Assembly (NCBI GenBank): GCA_965657335.1
Contig: CBFHOH010000005.1
Location: 1-64,000 of the forward strand
DNA length: 64,000 nt
Direction: 5' to 3'
DNA from: UBA4582 sp965657335
GTDB lineage: Bacteria; Pseudomonadota; Gammaproteobacteria; Pseudomonadales; Azotimanducaceae
The notes below the pieces were generated by a model. It was given only the letters and a program-made list of their open reading frames with translations, made no database searches and had not been told where the DNA came from. Of the stretch, positions 8,897 through 17,671 are shown piece after piece. The first letter of the stretch is position 1, and every line of letters starts with the position of its first letter. Both the position numbers and the translations under genes were made by a program.

Positions 8897-9102
8897 CCAC
8901 AAGTTAGCCACATGGGATAAATGCGGCCCGCCCTTTGGAACTTGGAACTTTTAAATTTCGCTTATTCATGACATTTCCGTGTGTCGTTGTGTGAAAGAGA
9001 GAGACAACAATAGTACGCGGAGAAGCCATCCCAGTTTCTAGCTAGCGTCCATCCTGCTAGGTACTCGTCCCGAGAAATGCCGAACACATTCGCGACAGAT
9101 GT

Positions 9103-9131
9103 TTGACACTGTATATAAATACAGTTATCTT
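9103..9131 (+). promoter_or_regulatory. SOS promoter with LexA box inside the spacer
   Basis: -35 TTGACA (9103-9108), a spacer of exactly 17 bases and -10 TATCTT (9126-9131). The spacer contains CTGTATATAAATACAG (9109-9124), a full match to the E. coli-type LexA consensus CTGT-N8-ACAG. LexA bound here would cover the polymerase site. The only downstream genes are the FAN1-like nuclease and the helicase, which start 30 bases after the -10. The rest of the gap 8897-9102 shows nothing recognisable. Confidence 0.85.
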
Positions 9132-9160
9132 TTGATCAAACAAGTCATGAGCTTACCGAT

Positions 9161-10909
9161 GTGGCTGAACACGATCCCTCAACACCTAGCATCCCTGAAA
9201 GCAATTCTTCAAGTAATCCTCGTATCGCTTCGAGCAGTAGCGTTATTTTACCGGATGATTATTACCTCAAAAATTTTAGATTTCTGCTGAAGTTTATAAA
9301 TAGCCGTTATCAAGATCTGCTGACACAAAAAGAACAGGATTATATCGACGCCTTCTATTTTGTTGATGAGGACGCACAACGACTTTATGTCAGACTAGTA
9401 CTTCGTAAGGGGCCTCTTTTTCGTCGCGACAAGCTAAATTATCCTGAAATCACTGCTATTGATGAGTCTGCGGTGCAATTGGAAAATTCGGGTTTGTTGG
9501 CAATCTACACTCGAGAAAAGCCAATTGTTGAAAATTCTGTCGAGGATTTTTTGGCGTTATTGTCCAGACCCGAGCTTGAGTCGCTGCTTAAAACCTATCT
9601 CGAATTCGATACGCCGACGCACCAGATCAATAAACAAGCGTTACTTGAGTTGGGTGCTGAGCATCTTTCGATCGAAGACTTTCGTCGTGAACTGCCGTTC
9701 AGCGTCTATCAACCGATGGGAACAGAGTATCTGGAACTGCTCAAATTGCTTTTTTTTGGCAATATGCACCAGGATTTCACCGAGTTTGTATTGAACGATC
9801 TCGGAGTGACGTTGTTTGAAAGTTACTTAATCGACAAGCACACACGTTTTTTTTCCCGCCGCGACATCATTGATGACACAGTGCAGTTATACCATTTGAG
9901 TGAGCTTTCTTATCTAGCGATCGAAAACGATGATACTGAAGCCTTGTTGCAGATTGCCGACATGGCAATTCTGGTAGATGAACCATCACTGCGCAGACGG
10001 CGAGATAAAATTGTCAATCGAATAGCCAGACAACTCGAACGACTCGATCAGCATCATGAGGCACTGAGGTTGTTCGGTCTTTCAGTCACAGCACCTGCCA
10101 GAGAGCGCCAGGCGCGAATATATCAATCAGTATTCGAAAATTCGGATAAAGCACTAGCCTGGTGTGAGCGGATTATTGCGGCGCCCGAAGATGAAGCTGA
10201 ATTTGAATTTGCGGTGAAATTTGGTGCGAGGATTCTTAAGAAAAACAAGTTGCCAGTGCCCGGTATATTTCCAGTGCTTGATCCGGTGATACCTTCAACG
10301 CGTACTTTGGCGCTTGATTACGAGCAGGGACAACGTGTCGAAGAGACGACCCGGCGCTGGTATGAATCACGAGGACATCGCGCTGTGTATGTTGAAAATG
10401 CATTGTTTACAGGTCTTTTTGGCTTAGTATTCTGGGACATTATTTTTGCGCCGATTAAGGGCGCTTTTTTTAACCCGTTTCAGCGAGGACCAGCGGATCT
10501 TTTTTCTTCGCAATTTAGGCTAGTACGAGAAGCACTCATCGCCGATCGTCTTGTCGCTATCGAAGATGACGCAGTCTTGAGTGCTCGAGCTTTTGAAACT
10601 TTTGATACCAAAAGATACGTGGCTAATTTTCTGGTCAACTGGCAGTTAATTGATCGACCCATACTTCAGTTGGCGTTGGAGCGAATTCCCGCGCGGCATT
10701 TACTCACTGTGTTTGAAAGACTGCTGGGGGACCTGCGGGCTAATAGAAGCGGGTTGCCTGACCTGATTGTATTTCCAAAAACGGGAAGTTATCAGTTGGT
10801 CGAAGTAAAAGGGCCGGGCGACAAACTCCAAGCTAATCAGAGCCGATGGATTCGCCACTTTGAGCGTGAACAGTTGCCGGTTGAAGTGGTCAACGTGCAA
10901 TGGAGTTGA
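9161..10909 (+). CDS. FAN1-type VRR-NUC structure-specific nuclease
   Basis: A 582-residue bacterial FAN1 homologue. The C-terminal VRR-NUC domain (about residues 530-582) shows the PD-(D/E)XK-like catalytic set: Asp in GLPDLIVF, Glu and Lys in LVEVKGPGD, and a following Q-x3-W. The region FKREL-like around ALLELGAEHLSIEDFRREL fits the SAP-like DNA-binding part, and a helical TPR-like section follows. FAN1 cuts 5' flaps and helps unhook interstrand crosslinks. The start is GTG at 9161 with no strong ribosome-binding site. It overlaps the helicase gene by 10 bases, and the promoter has a LexA box, so the pair should be DNA-damage inducible. Confidence 0.9.
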   Translation: MAEHDPSTPSIPESNSSSNPRIASSSSVILPDDYYLKNFRFLLKFINSRYQDLLTQKEQDYIDAFYFVDEDAQRLYVRLVLRKGPLFRRDKLNYPEITAIDESAVQLENSGLLAIYTREKPIVENSVEDFLALLSRPELESLLKTYLEFDTPTHQINKQALLELGAEHLSIEDFRRELPFSVYQPMGTEYLELLKLLFFGNMHQDFTEFVLNDLGVTLFESYLIDKHTRFFSRRDIIDDTVQLYHLSELSYLAIENDDTEALLQIADMAILVDEPSLRRRRDKIVNRIARQLERLDQHHEALRLFGLSVTAPARERQARIYQSVFENSDKALAWCERIIAAPEDEAEFEFAVKFGARILKKNKLPVPGIFPVLDPVIPSTRTLALDYEQGQRVEETTRRWYESRGHRAVYVENALFTGLFGLVFWDIIFAPIKGAFFNPFQRGPADLFSSQFRLVREALIADRLVAIEDDAVLSARAFETFDTKRYVANFLVNWQLIDRPILQLALERIPARHLLTVFERLLGDLRANRSGLPDLIVFPKTGSYQLVEVKGPGDKLQANQSRWIRHFEREQLPVEVVNVQWS

Positions 10910-13431
10910 CTGAAACAGAGACATCTCCGATTGATCATCAAGATAAGATCAAGCTTGCTGTACGTGAGCTTGTTGAGAAAACTGAGCGTGGCGGAGATCT
11001 GAATTTTCGTTTCTCATCTCGCAGCTCTGCCCAAGAAGGGATTAAGGGACATCAAAAAGTTCAACGCTCTCGTGGTGAAGGATATGTCGCAGAAGAGAAG
11101 GTATCTGGTATTTTTGATATCGACGGGTTGGTTATTGAGATTACTGGCCGGGTCGATGGATACCAACTGGAAACAACGACGTCGGGAATAACCGACAGGA
11201 TAGCGTGGGTTGAAGAAATCAAAACGACACGCATGGATGTTGGCCAGATTCCTGAAAATATTACCCGCCTGAACTGGGCACAAGCGAGAGTCTATGCCCA
11301 TCTATTGGCATTAAAAGGCAATCTAGCTGCGGATCAACATTTAGTGCTCAAGCTGTGTTACTACAACCTTGATGATGAAGCCGAGTATTCGTTAGAAGAG
11401 ACTTGGTCGTGTGCAGATCTAGCAAACCGCTTTGACGAAATGCTGAATCGATATGTACGGTGGCGCAAGAAACACGATGCATGGCAAACACGTCGTGATT
11501 CCACACTGATGGCACTTCAGTTTCCTTTTAAACGCTACCGCAAAGGTCAGCGGGAAATGGCGGTCAGCGTTTATCTGGCAATGAAAAATCATCAACAGTT
11601 GGTTATGCAGGCTCCTACTGGCATTGGAAAAACCATGGCCAGTATTTTTCCTTCGCTGAAAGCGATGGCAGACTATCGCTACGACAAGTTGTTTTATCTG
11701 TCTGCTAAAACCTCGGGTCAGGCAATGGCGGCGTCAGCAATAGAGGACTTGCGAGGAGAGGGGTTAGTCTTCAGAGACATCACATTGACAGCAAAAGAAA
11801 AAATTTGTTTCACGCCAGGCGCACCCTGTGATGCTGAACATTGCGTTTATGCCAAAGGCTACTACGATAAACTGCCGATGGTACTGGAAGAGGTGCTGGA
11901 GAATAAAAGCTCGCTGACTAAAAGCGCTATAGAGGTGTTAGGCGAAAGGTTCTCAATCTGTCCGTTTGAGCTTTCACTAGATTTGTCCGAGATCGCCGAT
12001 ATGGTTATCTGTGATTACAATTATGTTTTTGATCCTGCGGTGTACTTACGTCGTTTCTTTCTTGATCCTAATGTGGACGAGACACATGGCAAATACGGTT
12101 TTTTGGTCGATGAGGCTCATAATCTGGTTGATCGCGGTCGAGACATGTTTTCTGCCGAGCTAGTAAAAGAGTCTTTGTTGGCCCAAAAGAAAGTTCAGAA
12201 GCATGCCTTACCACTCGTGTCAAAACGCCTTAATGCGATCAACCGGGAAATACTGAGTCTGATCCGTCCTCATAAGCACATGCTTGAAGCCGATGGTCAC
12301 TTGTTGCTTGAAACTTACCCAGAGGGCCTTTCAAAGTCGCTCAGACAATTCTGTGATGCGGCAGAAGAGTGGCTGCATGAGCACCCGCTGCCTGAGGAGC
12401 AGTATGCAATTACGCAAGAAGGTTTGCTCGCTATCTATTTTGACTGCTTGCGCTTTTTGAGGTTGGGCGAACTTTATGATGATAACTACATTTGCCTGAT
12501 TATGCGTCGTGCTGGCCAGACGATTGTGAAGCTCTACAATATTAATCCGGCACCGGGTCTCTCAACTGGTCTAAAACGAAGCTTTGCCGCCGTTTGCTTC
12601 TCCGCTACGATGAGTCCGCAATCCTATTTTCAGTCCTTAATGGGCATCGCTGATGAAGCTAACTGGTACAAAATTCCAGCACCTTTTGACCCTTCGCATC
12701 TGGGTGTATTTGTACCCCGATATATATCAACGACCTATCGGGACAGAGATAATAGTATGGATGATCTCGTCAACCTTATTGCCGATGTGGTGGATCACCG
12801 GAGCGGTAATTATTTGGTTTTCTTTCCCTCTTATGCTTATCTGAATGAAGTCTTTGAGATCTTTTCTGAACGTTTCCCGCAGTTTGCTACCGTTTGCCAA
12901 TCACCTGCGATGGATGATGAAGCGCGGACAGATTTTATCGAGGCATTCGAGACACCGGCGCTGGAGACTGAAGCTCGGGAAACGCTGATCGGGTTCGCTA
13001 TTATGGGTGGCGTCTTCGGCGAGGGTATAGATTTGAAGGGTAACCGGTTGATCGGTGTTGTTGTCGTCGGTGTTGGTTTGCCGCAGTTGGGTATTGAGCG
13101 TGATTTGATCAAACACTACTTCGATGGTGAGCTGCAATCTGAGGATCTGACTGAACATGATGGACAGCACGTGACGGGCACAGGTTTTGAGTTTGCCTAT
13201 CAATATCCTGGAATTAATCGAGTTCTTCAGACCGCCGGTCGGCTCATCAGAAGCGACAGTGATAGAGGCATTTTGTGCCTTGTTGACAATCGATTTAATG
13301 AGCGTCGCTATCGAAGGCTGTTACCGGATCACTGGCACATGGAGGGAGTGAAAAGCCCAACCCATCTCAATCGAGCTATAGACGAATTCTGGCGTTATCA
13401 TGGTAGCAAGACGCTAATGTCGTTGAAATAA
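10900..13431 (+). CDS. DinG/XPD-like helicase with N-terminal PD-(D/E)XK nuclease domain
   Basis: An 843-residue superfamily 2 Fe-S helicase. Residues 60-135 carry a RecB/Cas4-like nuclease pattern: D86 in GRVDG, E106 and K108 in EEIKTT, and the QxxxY motif at WAQARVYAH. Walker A is APTGIGKT (238-245), the DEAH box is in VDEAHNL, and cysteines around KICFTPGAPC, AEHC and SICPF are placed to bind the XPD-type 4Fe-4S cluster. QTAGRLIRS is motif VI. It is translationally coupled to FAN1, a pairing also known in Pseudomonas, so a joint role in crosslink or flap repair is likely. Confidence 0.9.
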   Translation: MELTETETSPIDHQDKIKLAVRELVEKTERGGDLNFRFSSRSSAQEGIKGHQKVQRSRGEGYVAEEKVSGIFDIDGLVIEITGRVDGYQLETTTSGITDRIAWVEEIKTTRMDVGQIPENITRLNWAQARVYAHLLALKGNLAADQHLVLKLCYYNLDDEAEYSLEETWSCADLANRFDEMLNRYVRWRKKHDAWQTRRDSTLMALQFPFKRYRKGQREMAVSVYLAMKNHQQLVMQAPTGIGKTMASIFPSLKAMADYRYDKLFYLSAKTSGQAMAASAIEDLRGEGLVFRDITLTAKEKICFTPGAPCDAEHCVYAKGYYDKLPMVLEEVLENKSSLTKSAIEVLGERFSICPFELSLDLSEIADMVICDYNYVFDPAVYLRRFFLDPNVDETHGKYGFLVDEAHNLVDRGRDMFSAELVKESLLAQKKVQKHALPLVSKRLNAINREILSLIRPHKHMLEADGHLLLETYPEGLSKSLRQFCDAAEEWLHEHPLPEEQYAITQEGLLAIYFDCLRFLRLGELYDDNYICLIMRRAGQTIVKLYNINPAPGLSTGLKRSFAAVCFSATMSPQSYFQSLMGIADEANWYKIPAPFDPSHLGVFVPRYISTTYRDRDNSMDDLVNLIADVVDHRSGNYLVFFPSYAYLNEVFEIFSERFPQFATVCQSPAMDDEARTDFIEAFETPALETEARETLIGFAIMGGVFGEGIDLKGNRLIGVVVVGVGLPQLGIERDLIKHYFDGELQSEDLTEHDGQHVTGTGFEFAYQYPGINRVLQTAGRLIRSDSDRGILCLVDNRFNERRYRRLLPDHWHMEGVKSPTHLNRAIDEFWRYHGSKTLMSLK

Positions 13432-14085
13432 TTAGTGTCGGTTGCCGCCCCGATGCGAGTGTCTTCTGCGGTAATTGCCCCGATCGCGATGATTATAATT
13501 GCGGTGGTCTCGGTGATAGCGTCCGTATCGACCTCGATCGCGGTAACTGTGGGAGTAGGCGAGCGGAACGCCTATCGTTAATCCCAGCGCAACGGCGTCC
13601 CAACTGTCTCTTCGGTTGTGCGAGTAATGCCTGCGCGATGAATAATTGTAAACTGAGTGCCTGTTGTTGTGACGGCGCTTGTATGTCGTGTAATAAGTCC
13701 CCGAGGGTCTATGAGTGCTATAGCGCTTATAGGTGCTCGTCTCCGCGTGCTCATGTTCTCCCGCATCGTAGCAGTGGTGATGCTGGTGAGATTCATCGAA
13801 ATGGCAGTGATCATAGTCAAGCTTGGTGACAATAATGGCTCCGTCAGCGTGTTGCTTCGGCAGGTCTGGAACCAAATCTTGGTTGTCAGCTACGCCTGTA
13901 TCGCGCGCCTTTACTTGGTCTCCTTCGGTATAATCTATGACGACGGTTTTGGTGCTATCTGTGGTTTTCAAAGGCGGTGAGGGTGTTTCTTCGGCTCGAG
14001 CACCTAGAGACACGACCACACCTAGCATCGTGCATGTGAAAAAACGATACACGTGACTGACTGAAATTGTCGTTAAAACTTTCAC
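13432..14085 (-). CDS. Secreted His/Tyr/Arg-rich protein, unknown function
   Basis: About 217 residues with a probable Sec signal peptide (hydrophobic run TCTMLGVVVSLGARA, cut before EETP). A His/Cys-dense stretch near the middle (DHCHFDESHQHHHCYDAGEH) could bind transition metals. A short conserved-looking hydrophobic segment, DAVALGLTIGVPLAY, follows, and the C-terminus is very rich in Arg, His, Tyr and Gly. GTG at 14085 is chosen because GGGG precedes it; TTG one codon earlier is also possible. It ends directly against the helicase gene. The opposite-strand frames lack any signal. I do not recognise the family. Confidence 0.6.
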   Translation of the reverse strand: MKVLTTISVSHVYRFFTCTMLGVVVSLGARAEETPSPPLKTTDSTKTVVIDYTEGDQVKARDTGVADNQDLVPDLPKQHADGAIIVTKLDYDHCHFDESHQHHHCYDAGEHEHAETSTYKRYSTHRPSGTYYTTYKRRHNNRHSVYNYSSRRHYSHNRRDSWDAVALGLTIGVPLAYSHSYRDRGRYGRYHRDHRNYNHRDRGNYRRRHSHRGGNRH

Positions 14086-14237
14086 CAAAATACCCCACTT
14101 AAATGGATAATGATCCTGCTTAGGTAATTTACCGCTTCTATCTTACCCCTGAGTCATGAACGATAGCTGAATGAACCTGAACGGGTTGATCTGTGGCATA
14201 GTGTCATTAAATGTCACGTCGTGAGAGGAGTATTGGC

Positions 14238-15545
14238 TTGAGTAAAATTTATCGGTTGTTCTTAGTGCTATCTATATTGTTGGGTTCAGAATTTGTGACA
14301 GCGGACCTGACGGAACTCGAGAATAGAATCATTGCTATCTCGGAAAGAGACAAAGAATCAGCGATTGAGTTGTTGGCTAAAACGGTGAATATCAACAGCG
14401 GCACCATGAATCATTCTGGTGTCAAGGCAGTAGGCGATATTTTCGCGAAGGAGTTTCAATCTCTAGGCTTGAAAACAAGCTGGTACGATATGCAGGAAGT
14501 TAATCGAGCGGGTCACCTTTTTGCTGAAACTACACCTGAAAGTGCCAATCGCTGCCTGCTATTGATCGGACATCTTGATACGGTGTTTGAAGCCGATAGT
14601 CCTTTCCAGACATTCGAGCGTCAGGGCGATCATGCAACAGGACCTGGTGTTAACGATATGAAAGGCGGGGATGTTGTGATCCTTTACGCTTTGAGGGCGT
14701 TGAAGGAAGTCGGCGTGCTTGACGAGTTGAATTTGATCGTTGCGCTTATCGGGGATGAAGAGAAATCTGGAAGTCCAAAATCTATCAGTCGTTATCATCT
14801 GATCGAAGCATCCAAACGATGTGATATAGCCTTGGGGTTTGAAATTGCGACGAGTCTTAACGCGGCAACAGTCGCAAGGCGAGGATCAAGCGGTTGGCGC
14901 CTGGATGTGGTCGGCAAACGTGCGCATTCTGCCGGTATTTTTAATGAAGAGGTTGGCAGTGGCGCAATTTTTGAAGCTGCTAGAATTTTGAATCAGTTTC
15001 ACGAGCAGTTGACTGGTGAGGAATATCTTACTTTTAATCCCGGCGTCATTTTGGGAGGCACGGACGTAGATTATGACCCGGCGCAAAACAAGGGCGGTTC
15101 TTTTGGTAAAACTAATGTTGTGCCTCAGTCTGTTGTGGTACACGGTGGTCTGCGAACCATATCGCCTGCGCAGGAAGCCTCGGCTCGGGCACGAATGAGA
15201 GCGATTGCAGAAAACAACCACTTACCAAAAACGTCAGCAAAAATCACATTTCAGGATGGCTATCCCTCTATGCCGCCGACTGAGGGCAACCTGGCCGTTC
15301 TCGCTAATTTGAGTGGCGTAAGCATGGATCTTAATCAGGGCGAAGTGACGGCTTTCGATCCAGGTAAGCGAGGTGCAGCGGATGTTTCATTTGTTGCTGG
15401 ATATGTCGATGTTATTGACGGCGTTGGCGCGGAAGGAAATGGCGCTCACACCCCAGACGAGAGTATTGATCTCAGCACTCTGCCGCTGCTGATACAACGC
15501 GCGGCTATTCTCATTCATCGTCTGAGCACGGTTGAACACTATTAA
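14238..15545 (+). CDS. Secreted M20-family metallopeptidase
   Basis: About 435 residues, similar to the carboxypeptidase G2/ArgE group. Metal-binding and catalytic motifs are LLIGHLDTVF, GPGVNDMKGG, LIGDEEKSGS and a final His in GAHTPDESIDL. A signal peptide (KIYRLFLVLSILLGSEFVTA) shows export to the periplasm, so it probably trims C-terminal amino acids from peptides or N-acyl amino acids there. TTG at 14238 is preceded by AGAGGAG at ideal distance. The in-frame ATG at 14211 has no ribosome-binding site and would only lengthen the basic N-region. Confidence 0.85.
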   Translation: MSKIYRLFLVLSILLGSEFVTADLTELENRIIAISERDKESAIELLAKTVNINSGTMNHSGVKAVGDIFAKEFQSLGLKTSWYDMQEVNRAGHLFAETTPESANRCLLLIGHLDTVFEADSPFQTFERQGDHATGPGVNDMKGGDVVILYALRALKEVGVLDELNLIVALIGDEEKSGSPKSISRYHLIEASKRCDIALGFEIATSLNAATVARRGSSGWRLDVVGKRAHSAGIFNEEVGSGAIFEAARILNQFHEQLTGEEYLTFNPGVILGGTDVDYDPAQNKGGSFGKTNVVPQSVVVHGGLRTISPAQEASARARMRAIAENNHLPKTSAKITFQDGYPSMPPTEGNLAVLANLSGVSMDLNQGEVTAFDPGKRGAADVSFVAGYVDVIDGVGAEGNGAHTPDESIDLSTLPLLIQRAAILIHRLSTVEHY

Positions 15546-15558
15546 CCTTTGTCTGCGA

Positions 15559-17400
15559 TTACTGAATTTTACAGGCGAGGCAGTGAAGATAGATACCAGG
15601 TGATTCGCTCATCCGAATATAGGGCTCGAATTCAGCTTTGATACGCTGGAAAAATCTTGTGTCAATGTTGAGGCTGAGCGCGGCGATAATGCTTGCCGCC
15701 GTTTCACTATTCATGATTTCTTTTAGGAACAGTTCCTTGGGTGTAAGTTGTTTCTCGATATGATAACGCTGGAAATCGGTAACGCTAGCAAGTGTAGCGG
15801 CGGATTGAATAGCATCCTCGAGTGTTCCGATGCCGTCTACCAATCCTAACTCGAGTGCGGTAGCGCCTGCCCAGACCCTACCTTGGCCAATCGCATCAAC
15901 TTCTTTTACGCTCATGCCACGTCCGCTGGCGACCAGCGAAATGAACCTAGCGTAAGTGTTTCTGATCGCGACCTCGAAAGTGTTTTTCATGATCGGGTTA
16001 AGCGTACTTAAAGGGTTCATTGCGCCCGCGAGAGGCGTGGTGCCGACACCATCCGAGTGAATCCCTAATTCTGAGAAAGTCTGCTCGAATGTTGGAAACA
16101 CCATAAAGGTGCCGATCGAGCCCGTAATCGTATTTTTTGAGGCGAATATCTTATTCGCTGTTGCTGATATCCAGTAGCCGCCTGAAGCTGCGTAGGAACC
16201 CATAGATACAACAACAGGTTTGCCTGCATTCTGAAATCTTGAAAGTTCATAGCGAATTTTCTCCGACGCGGATGCGGAACCACCAGGACTGTCTACCCTG
16301 AGTACGAGTGCCTTCACTGTAGTGTCTTTACGCGCTTGCACGATCAATTCGGATAGAGAGTCCCCTCCAATGTTACCGCTAGGTTGATAGCCGTCGTATA
16401 TCGCGCCTTTGGCGTTAATAATGGCAATTTTGTCCGCTGCCGGGTTAATGGCGCTCATCGGCGGACGTGTTGCAGACAGATATTGTCTAAAGTCGATTTG
16501 ATTGAAGTCGTCGCCTTGTTTGCCAACAATGTCTTGCAGGTGCTCGACCCATTGTTGCGGTGATACTCGCTCGTCGATTAATTTTCTTTGCACCGCAAGT
16601 AGAGATGCATCGCCGGAAGCTTCTGCCAGCAACGTGTCGTATTCGCCGATGTACTGGTCGAACTCTGCGCGCGAGATACTACGTCTTTCGGTGACTGTTT
16701 TTGCGTATTCATCCCAGAGGACAGTTAGCCATCCAAGGTTGGCTTCTCGTGACTCGGGAGACATGTCATCTCGAAGAAATGGCTCAACGGCGCCTTTATA
16801 GGTGCCAACTTTGAAAATGTGCGTTGTTATCTTTAGCTTATCAAGTGCTTCTTTGTAGAAGGTAGGATAGACACCAAGCCCTGTCATAAACACGCCACCA
16901 AAGACCTGAATACTGCTGTCATTAATGAATATTTTGTCAGCGTGTGCCGCTAGAAAATATTGGCTTTGGGAGTAGCTATCGCCCCAGGCGTAAACAGATT
17001 TGCCAGCGGCTTTGAACGCATCCAGCGCTGTACCAAGGTCGCTCATTTGAGCGAGAGTTGCACCCTGAAGAGAATCGAGGTCGAGCACAATAATCTTGAT
17101 GCGCTGATCACTGGCACCTTCGTTAATCGCGGCCAAGAGGTCACTAAGTAAGGTTTCACTTTCGTATTTAGTTGCGCCCGTATTCAACAGGCCCGCGAGG
17201 GGATCTACTGGCCTTTTCTGTTCAACGATATTACCCGTTGGATTAATCATCAGTGCACTTGTTTCGGGAATTGTCAGGGACTCGTTGGATGAGAAAAGCC
17301 CGGTGACAACTAGGATGACTACAAATACAAAGATGAGGTTAAGCACTAAAACTCTTAACCAAGTCAAACCATTCCAGATTCTACCAATAATACTTCCCAT
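15559..17400 (-). CDS. sppA: Signal peptide peptidase SppA (protease IV)
   Basis: A 613-residue, two-domain serine peptidase of family S49, the long E. coli-like form. One N-terminal membrane helix (LVLNLIFVFVVILVVTGLF) anchors it to the inner membrane. The catalytic Lys is K202 in KVGTYKGAVEP and the nucleophile Ser is S406 in SYAASGGYW, matching E. coli K209 and S409. RVDSPGGSAS marks the oxyanion region. It degrades cleaved signal peptides. ATG at 17400 is preferred to the GTG three codons upstream. It converges on the M20 gene with 13 bases between stops. Confidence 0.95.
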   Translation of the reverse strand: MGSIIGRIWNGLTWLRVLVLNLIFVFVVILVVTGLFSSNESLTIPETSALMINPTGNIVEQKRPVDPLAGLLNTGATKYESETLLSDLLAAINEGASDQRIKIIVLDLDSLQGATLAQMSDLGTALDAFKAAGKSVYAWGDSYSQSQYFLAAHADKIFINDSSIQVFGGVFMTGLGVYPTFYKEALDKLKITTHIFKVGTYKGAVEPFLRDDMSPESREANLGWLTVLWDEYAKTVTERRSISRAEFDQYIGEYDTLLAEASGDASLLAVQRKLIDERVSPQQWVEHLQDIVGKQGDDFNQIDFRQYLSATRPPMSAINPAADKIAIINAKGAIYDGYQPSGNIGGDSLSELIVQARKDTTVKALVLRVDSPGGSASASEKIRYELSRFQNAGKPVVVSMGSYAASGGYWISATANKIFASKNTITGSIGTFMVFPTFEQTFSELGIHSDGVGTTPLAGAMNPLSTLNPIMKNTFEVAIRNTYARFISLVASGRGMSVKEVDAIGQGRVWAGATALELGLVDGIGTLEDAIQSAATLASVTDFQRYHIEKQLTPKELFLKEIMNSETAASIIAALSLNIDTRFFQRIKAEFEPYIRMSESPGIYLHCLACKIQ

Positions 17401-17671
17401 ACCATTCACTGCTTTAAAAAGTTCGAATTCAAAATCTTAGCACAGCTTGAGAGTGAGTCAGATACGTTCCGCTTGATATCCTCTCTGTCTATCGTATTGA
17501 GACCGCACGTGATCTTGCCACAGCGCGTCTACCAGTATAGTTTTCAGTGTTTTGATGGGCTAGAGATGATACCTTCAGTATGTTTTAGTCCTACGCTACG
17601 CATCGTTATTTGATCGGTATTTCGCTACTTACCGGCACTGTTTAGAGAAAAACTTGGAGACACTAGGCAAG

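Noticed and set aside
9099..9290. Short plus-strand frame across the SOS promoter
   Set aside because: It begins before the -10 element and overlaps the FAN1 coding region in another frame.
13657..13980. Plus-strand hydrophobic reading frame opposite the His-rich protein
   Set aside because: It lacks a ribosome-binding site and family features and mirrors the biased codons of the opposite gene, which has a signal peptide.
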